A stretch of DNA of 64,000 nt from Arcuatula senhousia (GCA_963971305.1 OZ020308.1:17765092-17829091), one strand, 5' to 3'; shown: positions 26,201 to 36,030, numbered from the stretch's first letter. Program-made: numbers and translations. The notes: a model not told the origin generated them from the letters alone.

Positions 26201-29200
26201 TTATATTTTTCTATCTTTTTTGCTTGCAATAGTTTCCTGTTTAATTGAATTTTTACACTTTCAAAATGAAAATGTTCTATTTCAAAAGATTTTTTCTTAT
26301 TACTCATTCAATTTTAACTGCATACTAAAAAGCAACATTACTTTTCATAGTCGAAACTCTGACTTCCTTTTATGGGTTAGCTCATATACCCCATAGCTAT
26401 TAAACTTATACATGTATGTCTTTTATACCTTTTTACAGTGGAACAACTTTGGAAGCTTCCAGTGGATATATGCAAAGATCAGAATGGAAATGCTGATTTT
26501 GGAAATAGTATTTTTTCAATTAAGGTAAAAATGAAAAATAATTTTAGTACCCTTAAAAATAAAGCTACAATAACTATCAAATTTATGATTATGATTAGAT
26601 GATTAATTTAACTAATACCATGACTTACAGTGTATATAAATCACAATGGTCCTGACTTGTAAGATATATATGGATTAGAGTTTTATGCACCAGCTCCTCA
26701 TTTGGTCTAGTTCTTATAAAGTTACATTCCGAGGTATAACGATACAATAAGGGGAATAAAAATTGATGATTCTTATACAACAACAAATAAAACAAGAGGC
26801 TCCCAGGAGCCTGAATCCCTCACCTGACATATGTGCCTTAAGTAAAGGTTATAAGGCAAAATCTATTTAACCTTGAAAGGGTCATAAGATTAATAAGGGG
26901 GACATCCGACAATATGGTTGATCTAAAGGTGCTGATCACTTTTGTTCTCAATCAAAATCTAAAAATCTGTCGCCCTTTTTGAGTTATTTGCAAAAAAATG
27001 CAGTTTAACCTAATGTTCTATTTTTAGCCACAGCGGCCATGTTTTACAACCAATCAAAAATCCCCACAACAGTTCTATACACCTAATTATAATAAACAAC
27101 AATACCAAGTTTGGTTCCATTTGGACTTAAAGTGTCAGAGGAGTTAACATTTTCAATATAAGGAAAGGAAGTTAAAATGCTCAATTTTGACGTTCCAAGG
27201 GCAATAACTCCTCAAAGGAAAGGTCCTACAACGTTGACCCTGTTACAAATTTTGTAGATCTTGATGCGCTTAACAATTTGCAATTTAAATTTCTCAATTA
27301 TCTTGTATAGTTTTCAAGATATTGAGCTAAACAGGTGCAAAATTTGCAAAAAATCCATAAAAAGGGCAATAACTCCTACATGGGTTGTTGGATTTTCTTC
27401 AAAATTTCAGAGCTGGTAGATCTTAAGGTGCTGATCACTTTTGTTCCAATCCAAATTTTGAAATCTGTCACCGTTTTAGAGTTATTTGCAAAAAACTGCC
27501 ATTTACCCCTATGTTCTATTTTTAGCCACAGCGGCCATGTTTTACGACCAATCAAAAATCCCCACATCAGTTCTATACACCTAATGCTAATAAACAACAA
27601 TATCAAGTTTGGTTCCATTTGGACTTAAAGTGTCAGAGGAGTTAACGTTTTCAATGTAATGAGGAAATGCTGTTAAAATGCTAAATTTTGACGTTCTAAG
27701 GGCAATAACTCCTAAAAGGAAAGGTCCTACAACGTTGACCCTATTACATATTTTGTAGATCTTGATGTGCTTAACAATATGCAATTTAAATTTCTCAAAT
27801 ATCTAGTATAGTTTTCAAGATATTGAGCTAAACAGGTGCAAAATTTGCAAAAAATCCACAAAAAGGGCAATAACTCCTACATGGATTGTTGGATTATCTT
27901 CAAAATTTCAGAGCTGGTAGATCTTGAGGTGCTGACCACTTTTGTTCCCAATCAAAATTTTGAAATCTTTCACCGTTTTAGAGTTATTTGCAAAAAACTG
28001 CCATTTACCTCTATGTTCTATTTTTAGCCACAGCGGCCATGTTTTACGACCAATCAAAAATCCCCACATCAGTTCTATACACGTAATGCTAATAAACAAC
28101 TATACCCAGTTTGGTTCCATTTGGATTTAAAGTGTCAGAGGAGTTAACATTTTCAATGTAATGAGGAAATGCTGTTTAAATGCTAAATTTTGACGTTCTA
28201 AGGGCAATAACTCCTAAAAGGAAAGGTCCTACAAGGTTGACCCTGTTACATATTTTGTAGATCTTGATGTGCTTAACAATATGCAATTTAAATTTCTCAA
28301 ATATCTAGTATAGTTTTCAAGATATTGAGCTAAACAGGTGCAAATTTTGCAAAAAATCCACAAAAAGGGCAATAACTCCTACATGGGTCGTTGGATTTTC
28401 TTCAAAATTTCAGGGTAGGTAGATCTTGAGGTGCTGATCACTTTTACTGTATGCCAGAATTTTGATATCTGTAGCTGTTTTTAGCTCACCTGACCCGAAG
28501 GGTCATGTGAGCTATTGTCATCACTTGGCGTCCGTCATCCGTCGTCCGTAAACTTTTTAAAACGTTAACTCCTCTGACACCATAAGTCCAATTGCAACCA
28601 AACTTGGTATGGTTGTTTATTAGCATTCGGTGCTTAGAACTGATGTGGGGATTTTTGATTCGTTGTAAAACATGGCCGCCATGGCTAAAAATAAAACATA
28701 GGGGTAAAATGCAGTTTTTTGCAAATAACTCAAAAACGGCTACAGATATCAAAATTCTGGCATAGGGTAAAAGTGATCAGCACCTCAAGATCTACCTACC
28801 CTGAAATTTTGAAGAAAATCCAACGACCCATGTAGGAGTTATTGACCTTTTTGTGGATTTTTTGCAAATTTTGCACCTGTTTAGCTCAATATCTTGAAAA
28901 CTATACTAGATATTTGAGAAATTTAAATTGCATATTGTTGAGCACATCAAGATCTACAAAATATGTAACAGGGTCAACGTTGTAGGACCTTTCCTTTTAG
29001 GAGTTATTGCCCTTAGAACGTCAAAATTTAGCATTTTAACAGCATTTCCTCATTACATTGAAAACGTTAACTCCTCTGACATTTTAAGTCCAAATAGAAC
29101 CAAACTTGGTATTGTTGTTTATTAGCATAAGGTGTATAGAACTGATGTGGGGATTTTCGATTGGTCGTAAAACATGGTTGCTGTGGCTAAAAATAGAACA

Positions 29201-32200
29201 TAGGGGTAAATGGCAGTTTTTTGCAAATAACTCTATAACGGTGACAGATTTCAAAATTTTGATTGGGAACAAAAGTGATCAGCACCTCAAGATCTACCAG
29301 CTCTGAAATTTTGAAGAAAGTCCAACAACCCATGTAGGAGTTATTGCCCTTTTTAGCTCACCTGACCCGAAGGGTCATGTGAGCTATTGTTCGGGTCAGG
29401 TGAGCTATTGTCATCACTTGGCGTCCGTCGTCCGTCCGTCGTCCGTCGTCCGTCATCCGTAAACTTTTTAAAACTTTAACTCCTCTGACACCATAAGTCC
29501 AATTGCAACCAAACTTGGTATGGTTGTTCATTAGCATTCGGTGCTTAGAACTGATGTGGGGATTTTTGATTCGCGTAAAACATGGCCGCCGTGGCTAAAA
29601 AAAGAACATAGGGGTAAAATGCAGTTTTTTGCAAATAACTCAAAAACGGCTACAGATATCAAAATTCTGGCTTGGGTAAAAGTGATCAGCACCTCAAGAT
29701 CTACCTACCCTGAAATTTTGAAGAAAATCCAACAACTTTACTTCAGGCACATATGTCAGGTGAGCGATTCAGGCTCCTGGGAGCCTCTTGTTGTGGATTT
29801 TTTTCAAATTTTTCACCTGTTTAGCTCAATATCTTGAAACTATACAAGATATTTGAGAAATTTAAATTGCATATTGTTAAGCGCATCAAGATCTACAAAA
29901 TTTGTACCAGGGTCAATGTTGTAGGACCTTTCCTTTGAGGAGTTATTGCCCTTGGAACGTCAAAATTGAGCATTTTAACTGCATTTCCTTATATTGAAAA
30001 TGTTAACTCCTCTGACACTTTAAGTCCAAATGGAACCAAACTTGGTATTTTTGTTTATTATTATAAGGTGTATAGAACTGTTGTGGGGATTTTTGATTGG
30101 TTGTAAAACATGGCCGCTGTGGCTAAAAATAGAACATTAGGTTAAACTGCATTTTTTTGCAAATAACTCAAAAAGGGTGACAGATTTTTAGATTTTGATT
30201 GAGAACAAAAGTGATCAGCACCTTTAGATCCACCTTATTGTCAGATGACCCCCTTATTAATCTTATGACCCTTTCAACATTAAATAGATTTTGCCTTATA
30301 ATCTTTACTTCAGGCACATATGTCAGGTGAGCGATTCAGGCTCCTGGGAGCCTCTTGTTTAGTTAATTGCAAAAAACTGCATTTTACCCCTATGTTCTAT
30401 TTTTAGCCATGGCGGCCATGTTTTACGACGAATCAAAAATCCCCACATCAGTTCTAAGCACCGAATGCTAATGAACAACCATACCAAGTTTGGTTGCGAT
30501 TGGACTTATGGTGTCAGAGGAGTTAACGTTTTAAAAAGTTTATGGACGACGGACGCCAAGTGATGACAATAGCTCACATGACCCTTCGGGTCAGGTGAGC
30601 TAAAAAGCAATAATAGTTATAATCTATCCAATGCTTAAATATATCAACAGTGTTGTCCTCGCAGCCTTAATATTAACAAGGAAAATGGCAATATGATAAC
30701 ACTCTAGAATTTCGTTAGTTTAAGTTAAGTGGAGACAGACTTTATAGACCAAATTCCACTAAAAATTTGCTCTTATTTTTATTTTTTTGCTATTTCCTTT
30801 AAGTATTTAAAAGGGAAGATTTTTTACATTACAAACTAAGTATGAATATTTTGTTGTTTTATTCAGATTTGTAAGGAAGTTTTTCACAAGTCGATCAAAG
30901 AAGACAGTATGACAAGAAGAAAGCGGTCAGCCTCATCACATATATCAGTCCCCAGGATGTGGGCATTGATGAGGATGTCCCGTCGGGCCCCTAACACTCC
31001 TCCCAGAGTAACAACTTATGAACTCTTTGTCACTGAAGACAAAGATGACATACAGGATGTTAATGGCGTCAATGTAATTGAGTATGAGGATGATGAAATG
31101 GACACAGTAGAGTTTTCTGTCATAGAAACTAGACACGGTGTATCAAATATAACATCTACTGGGAAAATACATTATACACCTCTAAAAGATTTTAATGGGG
31201 TTGACTATGTTATTGTTAAAGTTGTTGAAACTGGTCTTCATCCACCATTTCATCCTTTGTCTACAACCAAAAATATAACAATACATGTAGCACCAGCCAA
31301 TGATGCTCCTGTAGTTCTGCCATTCGAGTCTGACCTTGAGTTTGAAGAAGTAGACCTACCAGGACGAGGCACAAAAGAGGTCACTATACTGTTGGAGGGA
31401 AACACCACCAGAACATACAACCTTGGACATTTAACCTTTTTTGATGTAGATTTCATTGATCCAAATGTAAATGAAATTAATTACACAACAAGAATGAATA
31501 ACACAGTCTTACACAATTTTACATTTCATTCTCTAGATGGGTACAGTCTTCACAAAAAGAAGTATAGACTAGATTTATCTTTAGATAAGAAGTTCTTTGG
31601 GAAGATAACATTTCAAGTTCGTGGATTTGATCAAGCTAAATTTACCACCAAGAATGTTGAGGTTAATGTTTACATTCTTTTGTCACCTTGTATCCATGGC
31701 ACCTGCCTTAATTCTACCTCTATGTCATGTGAAGACAAGGAGCGAGCCTTCAGCTTTGATAAGTACAGATGTGATTGTAACGTAGGGTACACAGACGAAT
31801 GGTGCCAGACAGACATCAATGAATGTCAGCCAAACCCATGCTCCGTGTTCTATGATTGTGAAGATTTGATTGGCTACCAGAAATGTAATCTGAATGTTGT
31901 CAAGACCATATTGTTGACCTTTGCTGTGGCCTTGACATTAGTAATGTGCTTTGTACTTGTGAGGAGATGGTACAAGAAGAAGAGACCCAATAAGATTGAT
32001 CCTGGCCGTAACACTTGGTATGATAGCTGTTAGAATATTTTTATCTTGGCCTTGTAACACAAGGTGCTAGACTGGATTATCAGTGATGAATATGTTTTGG
32101 TGTGCCAGGCACTAACTACTTTCTTTAAGTTTTCTTAGTAACTCCATTATCAAAGAAATCATTAATCAAACTATGGTACAAATGTACATGAAATAAATGT

Positions 32201-33070
32201 GAAATATGTTGTTGGCTCAATTTTTAAATGATCTAACACACAAGGGACGCAATTTAGTATGATCATAACAATAAAGCCATTGGAGTCATAAAAATACTCT
32301 AGTAAGGGTCCTGAAATACTAAAACTAAATTAAGATAATATGTCAACAAGTATTTCAAAATGATCAGCTTTTGGGAACACAAAAAGCAATGTGCAAAATT
32401 TTAAGAACCAAGAATTAATGTTTCAACAGACATATAACATGTGTTAGTTGCTTGTCTTAACTAATATGTATATAAACACATGAAAAATCCTGCATCTAAC
32501 ATGTGGATGTTAAATTTCTGTTTACCATATGTCCACTTATAAAAGTATATGACTGTATGTTTTTCCTTACCATAACATGTGCTCAAAAATTTATTTTGCA
32601 TATATATTATATATTTTAGGAGTTTTGGTACAGACTATCTTGGACAAGTGAAGGGGAAGAAGTTCCGTCCTTTTACAGCAAAGTCTACTAGTTCTACAGA
32701 AGACTTAATCCAACCAAGCACATCAGATGATCCAAATAGACCAAGCACATCTCATGGCAGACCAACAACAGCTGGTGAAATCAATGTTGGAATTGATGGT
32801 ATTGTTTCTAATGAGGGACCAAAGAGAATCTGGATGTTTTCTGAGAAGACTATGGACAATTTGAACAAGACCTTGGAGCCTGTCTCAGAAATGACGATGA
32901 AGATTGGACAGAGAGCTCCACATCATCAACAGATTCTGTCCAAACTGGATAACAGCAAGATTCTGAGCTCTGATGGGAACAGCAAAGGAGATATGTCGGA
33001 TCCTGCTAAAGAAAGGAAACTACCGCCCCTTAAAACAACTGGTGTGACCGAGAAGTCGTCTGATGCTTAA
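14147..33070 (+). CDS. Ten-exon gene: LPD_N-like, cadherin-like, EGF, single-pass membrane protein
   Basis: The exons are 14147-14281, 15226-15317, 19507-19627, 20737-20788, 21225-21325, 21606-21703, 22880-22932, 26439-26524, 30867-32017 and 32620-33070. They sum to 2340 nt, with no in-frame stop before the TAA. The 779-residue product has a signal peptide (about 1-15). Residues about 16-217 resemble the N-terminal beta domain of vitellogenin/MTP-family lipid transfer proteins (start YEAGYEHHYTY, then FVFEMEPDGLVNF, LKKALVG and EMHFDHTGNVRKIL). A furin-type RRKR lies at 263-266. Two cadherin-like domains follow (about 289-394, with YTPLKDFNGVDY and NDAP, and 395-516). Next are an EGF-like module (about 519-559), a DINEC calcium-binding EGF start (562-586), a transmembrane helix (about 590-611) and a basic, then Ser/Thr/Pro-rich tail. 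The helical domain that follows the N-sheet in known lipid transfer proteins is absent. Family assignment is from pattern alone. A role in adhesion or lipoprotein binding at the cell surface is inference. Exon 7 and the exon 2 donor are the least certain parts. Confidence 0.85.
15226..15317 (+). CDS. Exon 2
   Basis: The acceptor is tttattcccag|TTT. It encodes residues 46-76, starting FRIRKVNETENGVRFHQLMV. Two donors are possible. CA|gtgtat at 15317 keeps the frame directly into exon 3, giving NGQFVFEMEPDG. The stronger-looking CAGT|gtatgt at 15319 would break the frame unless an unseen exon intervenes. Confidence 0.7.
16580..17600. repeat. Degenerate minisatellite in intron 2
   Basis: Imperfect units of about 30-36 bp are built around gttgttcacagcactgcttt and tttgactgtt. 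One segment of about 73 bp (starting near 17305) is repeated almost exactly next to itself. Open frames here are by-products. Confidence 0.75.
17601..18620. other. Intron 2, no feature seen
   Basis: AT-rich sequence without recognisable repeat termini or coding potential. Confidence 0.35.
18624..19372. mobile_element. Hairpin-capped tandem-core element (ATACCCCCACTC family)
   Basis: The hairpin at 18624-18652 pairs ATACCCCCACTC with GAGAGGGGGCTAT across a short loop. A GTCC microsatellite follows at about 18667-18690, then four units of about 150-170 bp with ttctactggatggattggtt and caaatttggtacacagcttc. The far end contains GAGTGGGGGTATGC, inverted relative to the hairpin arm, and stops at ccccTTGTT. 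It lies within intron 2. A second copy is at 40764. Confidence 0.7.
19507..19627 (+). CDS. Exon 3
   Basis: It lies between tttgtag and gtaaaag and encodes 40 full codons beginning FVFEMEPDGLVNF. The stretch ending LVILKKALVG resembles the segment of vitellogenin/MTP N-domains in which a short F-x-x-x-x-x-G strand is followed by an acidic loop and an IK-x-x-L helix. It is preceded by the 4.2-kb intron 2. Confidence 0.8.
19890..20400. repeat. Dispersed repeat, intact copy (intron 3)
   Basis: Shared landmarks with the split copy at 57275-57410 plus 59140-59460 are ctgtcagtaac, ttctct..tggaat, a gggccaaaaaaaaact-type block, cctaagccaggaat and tacacttattccaca. No coding capacity is evident. An open frame at 19994-20203 is inside it. 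Confidence 0.6.
20737..20788 (+). CDS. Exon 4 (52 nt)
   Basis: The acceptor is tgtttgtag and the donor GGAG|gtatgt. It encodes KSDKSKWKYTSTEQDHG, the link to the E-x-D-x-x-G strand typical of this fold. It ends in phase 1, matching exon 5. Confidence 0.8.
21225..21325 (+). CDS. Exon 5
   Basis: The acceptor is aaatatacag and the donor AAAG|gttaga. It continues GHLTHTYEGVKTQSGFRLTR and ends at AENVFRTHRK. The G-x-x-x-x-TY spacing after the acidic pair at the end of exon 4 is what one expects from LPD_N-type domains. Confidence 0.85.
21606..21703 (+). CDS. Exon 6
   Basis: The acceptor is ttattaacag and the donor TTGG|gtaggt. It encodes EMHFDHTGNVRKILATDNIT and MKGDIPAPRGTL, an amphipathic strand pair. 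It ends in phase 2, so it cannot join the exon at 26439 directly; exon 7 resolves this. Confidence 0.85.
22880..22932 (+). CDS. Exon 7 (53 nt, tentative)
   Basis: The acceptor is tttaatag and the donor ACCA|gtgatg, which is weak. It encodes NAKEKELEKLTDSHSLT. It is the only segment I found between exons 6 and 8 that enters in phase 2, leaves in phase 1 and is free of stops, and it closes the whole gene frame. A real exon hidden in the N gap at 23960-24059 is the alternative. Confidence 0.6.
22958..23098. mobile_element. Short MITE-like element in intron 7
   Basis: The ends GAGGCGGTACCAG and GGTCCTAAATCCGCCTTA form an imperfect inverted pair around a G-rich centre. It begins about 25 bp after the proposed exon 7. 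Confidence 0.4.
23605..23959 (+). pseudogene. Jockey/CR1-type LINE reverse transcriptase fragment
   Basis: Open translation contains LVEWSNTWLLKFNNSKC, ERDLGIIIDNKLNFQQHI and YKSIVRPHLEYG. This is the thumb/connection region after the RT catalytic site in jockey- or CR1-like LINEs. The 5' part is missing and the 3' part runs into the N gap. It sits in intron 7, in the same orientation as the gene. Confidence 0.8.
23960..24059. other. Assembly gap (100 N)
   Basis: Exactly 100 N, probably a fixed-size scaffold placeholder, so its true length is unknown. It interrupts the RT fragment. Confidence 0.97.
24060..25040. other. Intron 7, no gene seen
   Basis: AT-rich. From about 24830 to 25000 a gaccg motif recurs in both orientations, suggesting a small decayed palindromic repeat. 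Confidence 0.35.
25050..25858 (+). mobile_element. Truncated AGCTCACC-family element
   Basis: About four units of roughly 155-180 bp carry gaagttgtcagatgacccct and tgaaaactattgcagat. It ends in the family terminus gattcaggctcctgggagc followed by atcTTGTT. The hairpin and microsatellite end is missing. The same core family is complete at 36851-38197. Confidence 0.65.
26439..26524 (+). CDS. Exon 8
   Basis: The acceptor is cctttttacag and the donor TTAAG|gtaaaa. It encodes EQLWKLPVDICKDQNGNADF and GNSIFSIK. The other two frames contain a stop or read poorly. Its single Cys (residue 229) may pair with the Cys at 248 in exon 9, both ahead of the RRKR site. Confidence 0.75.
28483..30359 (+). mobile_element. 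Element B, inserted into A
   Basis: The hairpin at 28483-28513 pairs AGCTCACCTGACCC with GGGTCATGTGAGCT around GAA. It is followed by gcgtccgtcatccgtcgtcc. The cores are the same 500-bp family in inverse orientation to A. The right end is gattcaggctcctgggagcc then TCTTGTT. B itself is split by C. Confidence 0.7.
29355..29792 (+). mobile_element. Element C, inserted into B
   Basis: A 438-bp element with the same hairpin (29355-29385), a longer GTCC/GTC run and the same CTCTTGTT end. Removing it rejoins ttgcccttttt with gtggatttttt. That junction is seen uninterrupted in the sister core at about 28850, so the insertion left no target duplication. Confidence 0.75.
30867..32017 (+). CDS. Exon 9: furin site, cadherin-like domains, EGF, TM
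   Basis: A 1151-nt exon with acceptor tttattcag|ATT and donor ACTTG|gtatga. It opens ICKEVFHKSIKED, then RRKRSA, a strong proprotein-convertase consensus. The first cadherin-like domain ends HVAPANDAP. The second contains LTFFDVDFIDPN and FFGKITFQVRGFD. The EGF-like region has CIHGTC, CDCNVGY and DINECQPNPC. The hydrophobic stretch VVKTILLTFAVALTLVMCFV is followed by RRWYKKKR, the stop-transfer signal. Many N-x-S/T sites mark it as extracellular. Read-through of the donor gives WYDSC and a stop at 32031-32033. Confidence 0.93.
32192..32197 (+). terminator. Possible intronic poly(A) signal
   Basis: AATAAA lies 159 bp after the stop reached by reading through the exon 9 donor. Another AATAAA is at about 32270. 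Use of either would give a tail-less membrane isoform ending WYDSC. Suggestive only. Confidence 0.35.
32620..33070 (+). CDS. Exon 10: cytoplasmic tail
   Basis: The acceptor is tatattttag|G. It joins in phase 2 to give NTWSFGTDYLGQVKGKKFRP. The 150-residue segment is rich in S, T, P and K, with a repeated RPSTS motif and no catalytic domain, consistent with a phosphorylatable intracellular tail. It ends EKSSDA and TAA. Confidence 0.88.
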
Positions 33071-33167
33071 AAGGAAACTCTATAATAGACTAGATTTATC
33101 TCTGTCTTTTTCTTTTTTTTTTTTGGGGGGGGGGTAAAATCTTTTTCTCCAAATGTTTCCATTCTCT

Positions 33168-33173
33168 AATAAA
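33168..33173 (+). terminator. Poly(A) signal of the membrane-protein gene
   Basis: AATAAA lies about 100 bp after the stop codon, preceded by a T-rich then G-rich run at 33108-33134. This fits the end of a short 3' UTR. Confidence 0.6.
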
Positions 33174-33681
33174 GTAGCTAGTTTCATTAAATGTATTTTT
33201 GTGTTACAAAGGCCATTTTAGCTCTAGGTCATGTGAGAACTGACCAAAGTTCATTTTGAGCTTGTGCTATCACTATGCGTCTGTAGTCCTCAGGAAGTTA
33301 TTTTAAAATCTTCTCTTGAACCACTGAACCAATTTGACTAGACTTTGTATGAATGATAGACTATGGCTTCATCATTTTTGTAGGGGTATCAATTCTCTTA
33401 AGTGTCTATAGACCAATGCAACAGAAGCAACATTTTAACATTGATTTCATTAAGCACCACGTAGAAACAAGGAAATTGAAAATGCCAAGAAACATCTTTT
33501 TGGTAAAATGATAAAAATTGACACCTACAAAACTTAATGAATCCACATTACGTCATTTTGGCAACAGACAGTCCTTGATTTTCATAAAAGTATTATTGTT
33601 AGTTCTTAAAATATAAGATGGAGTAAATCATGTAAAATGGCTTATTACTCAGCAACTTAAACAGATAAAATAAAAAAAATA
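33174..33681. other. Gene-free; decayed element start
   Basis: A degenerate version of the AGCTCACC hairpin end with a tatgcgtctg remnant appears near 33220-33290. Nothing else is supported. Confidence 0.35.
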
Positions 33682-34594
33682 AACTGTTAACACAGAGACA
33701 TGTCTCGCCTGTCGCAACTGGACACAGTATAAAATGAAGTAAAAATCCTCCTTAAACTGATCTTAACTGATGCTTACATACAGCTGCATACCAAATTCAA
33801 ATGGTGAACCATAACTGCTTTATATAAAACACTCATGACAGAAAGTGTAAAATTTCAAAGTCAGTAGACCGTGTCTGCAGGAGCATACAGATGAAATTCT
33901 TTTGAAATTGATCTGTACTAATGCTAATGCAAGTGCATACCCAATATCAATGGTGAACCATAAATGCTTCATGTTAAACAGACGTAAGAAAAAAGGTTAA
34001 CCTCGGCCAAATCAGTGTAAAATTTCAAAGTCAGTAGACCGTGACTGCAGGAGCATACAGATGAAATGCTTTTGAAAATGATCTGTACTAATGCTAATAC
34101 AAGTGCATACCCAATATCAATGGTGAACCATAGCTGCTTCATGTTAAACAGACGTAAGAAAAAAGGTTAACCTGGGCCAAATCAGTGTAAAATTTCAAAG
34201 TCAGTAGACCGTGACTGCAGGAGCATACAGATGAAATGCTTTTGAAATTGATCTGTACTAATGCTAATGCAAGTGCATACCCAATATCAATGGTGAACCA
34301 TAACTGCTTCATGTTAAACAGACGTAAGAAAAAAGGTTAACCTCGGCAAAATCAGTATAAAATTTCAAAGTCAGTAGACCGTGACTGCAGGAGCATACAG
34401 GTGAAATCCTTTTAAAACTGATCTGTACTGATGCTGATGCAACTGCATACCAAATATCAATGGTGTAACATAACTAGTTCACACAAAACAGACTTAAGCA
34501 AAAACTTTAACCAATTGTGGACGCCGCCGCCGTCGCCGCCGGAATCACCATACCTAAGTCTCGCCTTTTGCGACATTCGTCGCAGGCGAGACAA
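33682..34594 (-). mobile_element. GTCTCGCC-family tandem-core element, left arm of an inverted pair
   Basis: The outer end is aactgttaacacagagacat followed by gtctcgcctgtcgc. The inner end is a hairpin at about 34558-34592 (stem GTCTCGCCT/AGGCGAGAC with an inner GCGAC/GTCGC pair), preceded by a (GCC)n run at about 34521-34541. The cores repeat at exactly 170 bp: atctgtactaatgctaa starts at 33911, 34081 and 34251, and a variant at 34421. Confidence 0.75.
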
Positions 34595-34740
34595 AAAGTG
34601 CTTTACAGAAGTCTTTTTTCAGTCCTAGTTGTCAGATGAACCTTAAAATGCTTTTAGAATTTATGGCTCTCAAAAGGTAAGAATTGCATTTGTAATGTTT
34701 TTGCCCTATTAAATGAAAAGGGGTCCAAATTGCCACTTTT

Positions 34741-35561
34741 TTGTCTCGCCTGCAACGAATGTTGCAAAAGGTGAGACTAGAGTATGGTGATTCCCGCGGC
34801 GGTGGCGGCGTCCACAATTGGTTAAAGTTTTTGCTTAAGTCTGTTTTGTGTGAACTAGTTATGTTACACCATTGATATTTGGTATGCAGTTGCATCAGCA
34901 TCAGTACAAATCAATTTCAAAAGCATTTCATCTGCAGTCATGGTCTACTGACTTTGAAATTTTACACTGATTTGGCCGAGGTTAACCTTTTTTCTTACGT
35001 CTGTTTAACATGAAGCAGTTATGGTTCACCATTGATATAGGGTATGCACTTGCATTAGCATTAGTACAGATCAATTTCAAAAGCATATCATCTGTATGCT
35101 CCTGCAGTCACGGTCTACTGACTTTGAAATTTTACACCGATTTGGCCAAGGTTAACTTTTTTCTTACGTCTGTTTAACATGAAGCAGTTATGGTACATCA
35201 TTGATATTGGGTATGCACTTGCATTAGCATCAGTACAGATCAATTTCAAAAGTATATAATTTTATCTGTATGCTCCTGCAGTCATGGTCTACTGACTTTG
35301 AGATTTTACACTTTTTAACTTTTTACTTTGAAACTTTATTATTTGCTTAAACACCTGTTTCTACAACAATGTATTCAATGGCGTTGTACAATTCAATTTA
35401 CTTATGTCAAGAGTGTTTTATATAAAGCAGTTATGGTTCACCATTTATATTTGGTATGCAGCTGCTTAAGCATCAGTTAAGATCAGTTTAAGGAGCATTT
35501 TTACTTCATTTTATACTGTGTCCTGTTGTGACAGGCGAGACATGTCTCTGTGTTAACAGTT
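34741..35561 (+). mobile_element. GTCTCGCC-family element, right arm of the inverted pair
   Basis: This is the same family in opposite orientation, hairpin facing the left arm across about 146 bp. The GCC run is at about 34796-34810 and the outer end is gtctctgtgttaacagtt. The hairpin here carries changes (gcaac/gttgc) that keep pairing. Confidence 0.75.
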
Positions 35562-35639
35562 AATTGTTACTTTTGTTCTGATTGACCTATTGCTATGAAA
35601 TTTTACAATCATATCAAAAAGGGATGAATGGGATTGATT

Positions 35640-36030
35640 AGCTCACCGAAGGTCCATGTGAGCTATTGCCATCACTTGGCGTCCATCGTTGTCCGTCGTC
35701 GTTAACTTTTCTTTAAAAATCTTCTCCTCAGAAAAGACTGAAGGGATTGCTTTGAAACTTTGCACACTTCATCTATGGGATGTCCTCTACCAAGATTGCA
35801 CAAATGGTGACTGCTGTCCAAACAACATGGCCGCCGTTACTTAAAATAGACCAGGGGGGTCAGACTACTGTTTTTGGCTTGTAAATCAAAAAGTATAAGA
35901 GATAGACGAAATCTGATGCCACCCTACTGCTTAAGCATCAAAAGTTCTACAAAAGTCTCTGTTGAGTCAAAGTTGTCAGATGACCCCTTATAGGAGTTAT
36001 GGCCCCTTAAAGGTGAAAAATAGAATTTTT
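35640..36030 (+). mobile_element. Partial AGCTCACC-family element
   Basis: The degenerate hairpin at 35640-35664 is followed by a gtccatcgttgtccgtcg run and about one and a half cores. It is cut off where an aggcaagcg-type repeat begins. Confidence 0.6.

Larger units (their letters stand above)
26791..30601 (-). mobile_element. Outer element A of a three-level nest (AGCTCACC family, 500-bp cores)
   Basis: On the minus strand it starts with the hairpin at 30571-30601 (14-bp arms, AGCTCACCTGACCC with one mismatch, loop GAA) and ends at CTCTTGTT (26791). Its cores are about 500 bp, repeated roughly three times from 26900 to 28480. It is split by element B at 28483-30359: the core sequence stopping at tatctgtagctgttttt resumes at tagttaattgcaaaaaactg. 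All of this lies in intron 8. Confidence 0.7.

Noticed and set aside
28486..29306. Repeated frames sharing ELFAKNCHLPLCSIFSHSGH-like peptides on both strands
   Set aside because: The peptide recurs because the tandem cores are repeated; the same cores occur in both orientations and carry many disabling changes.
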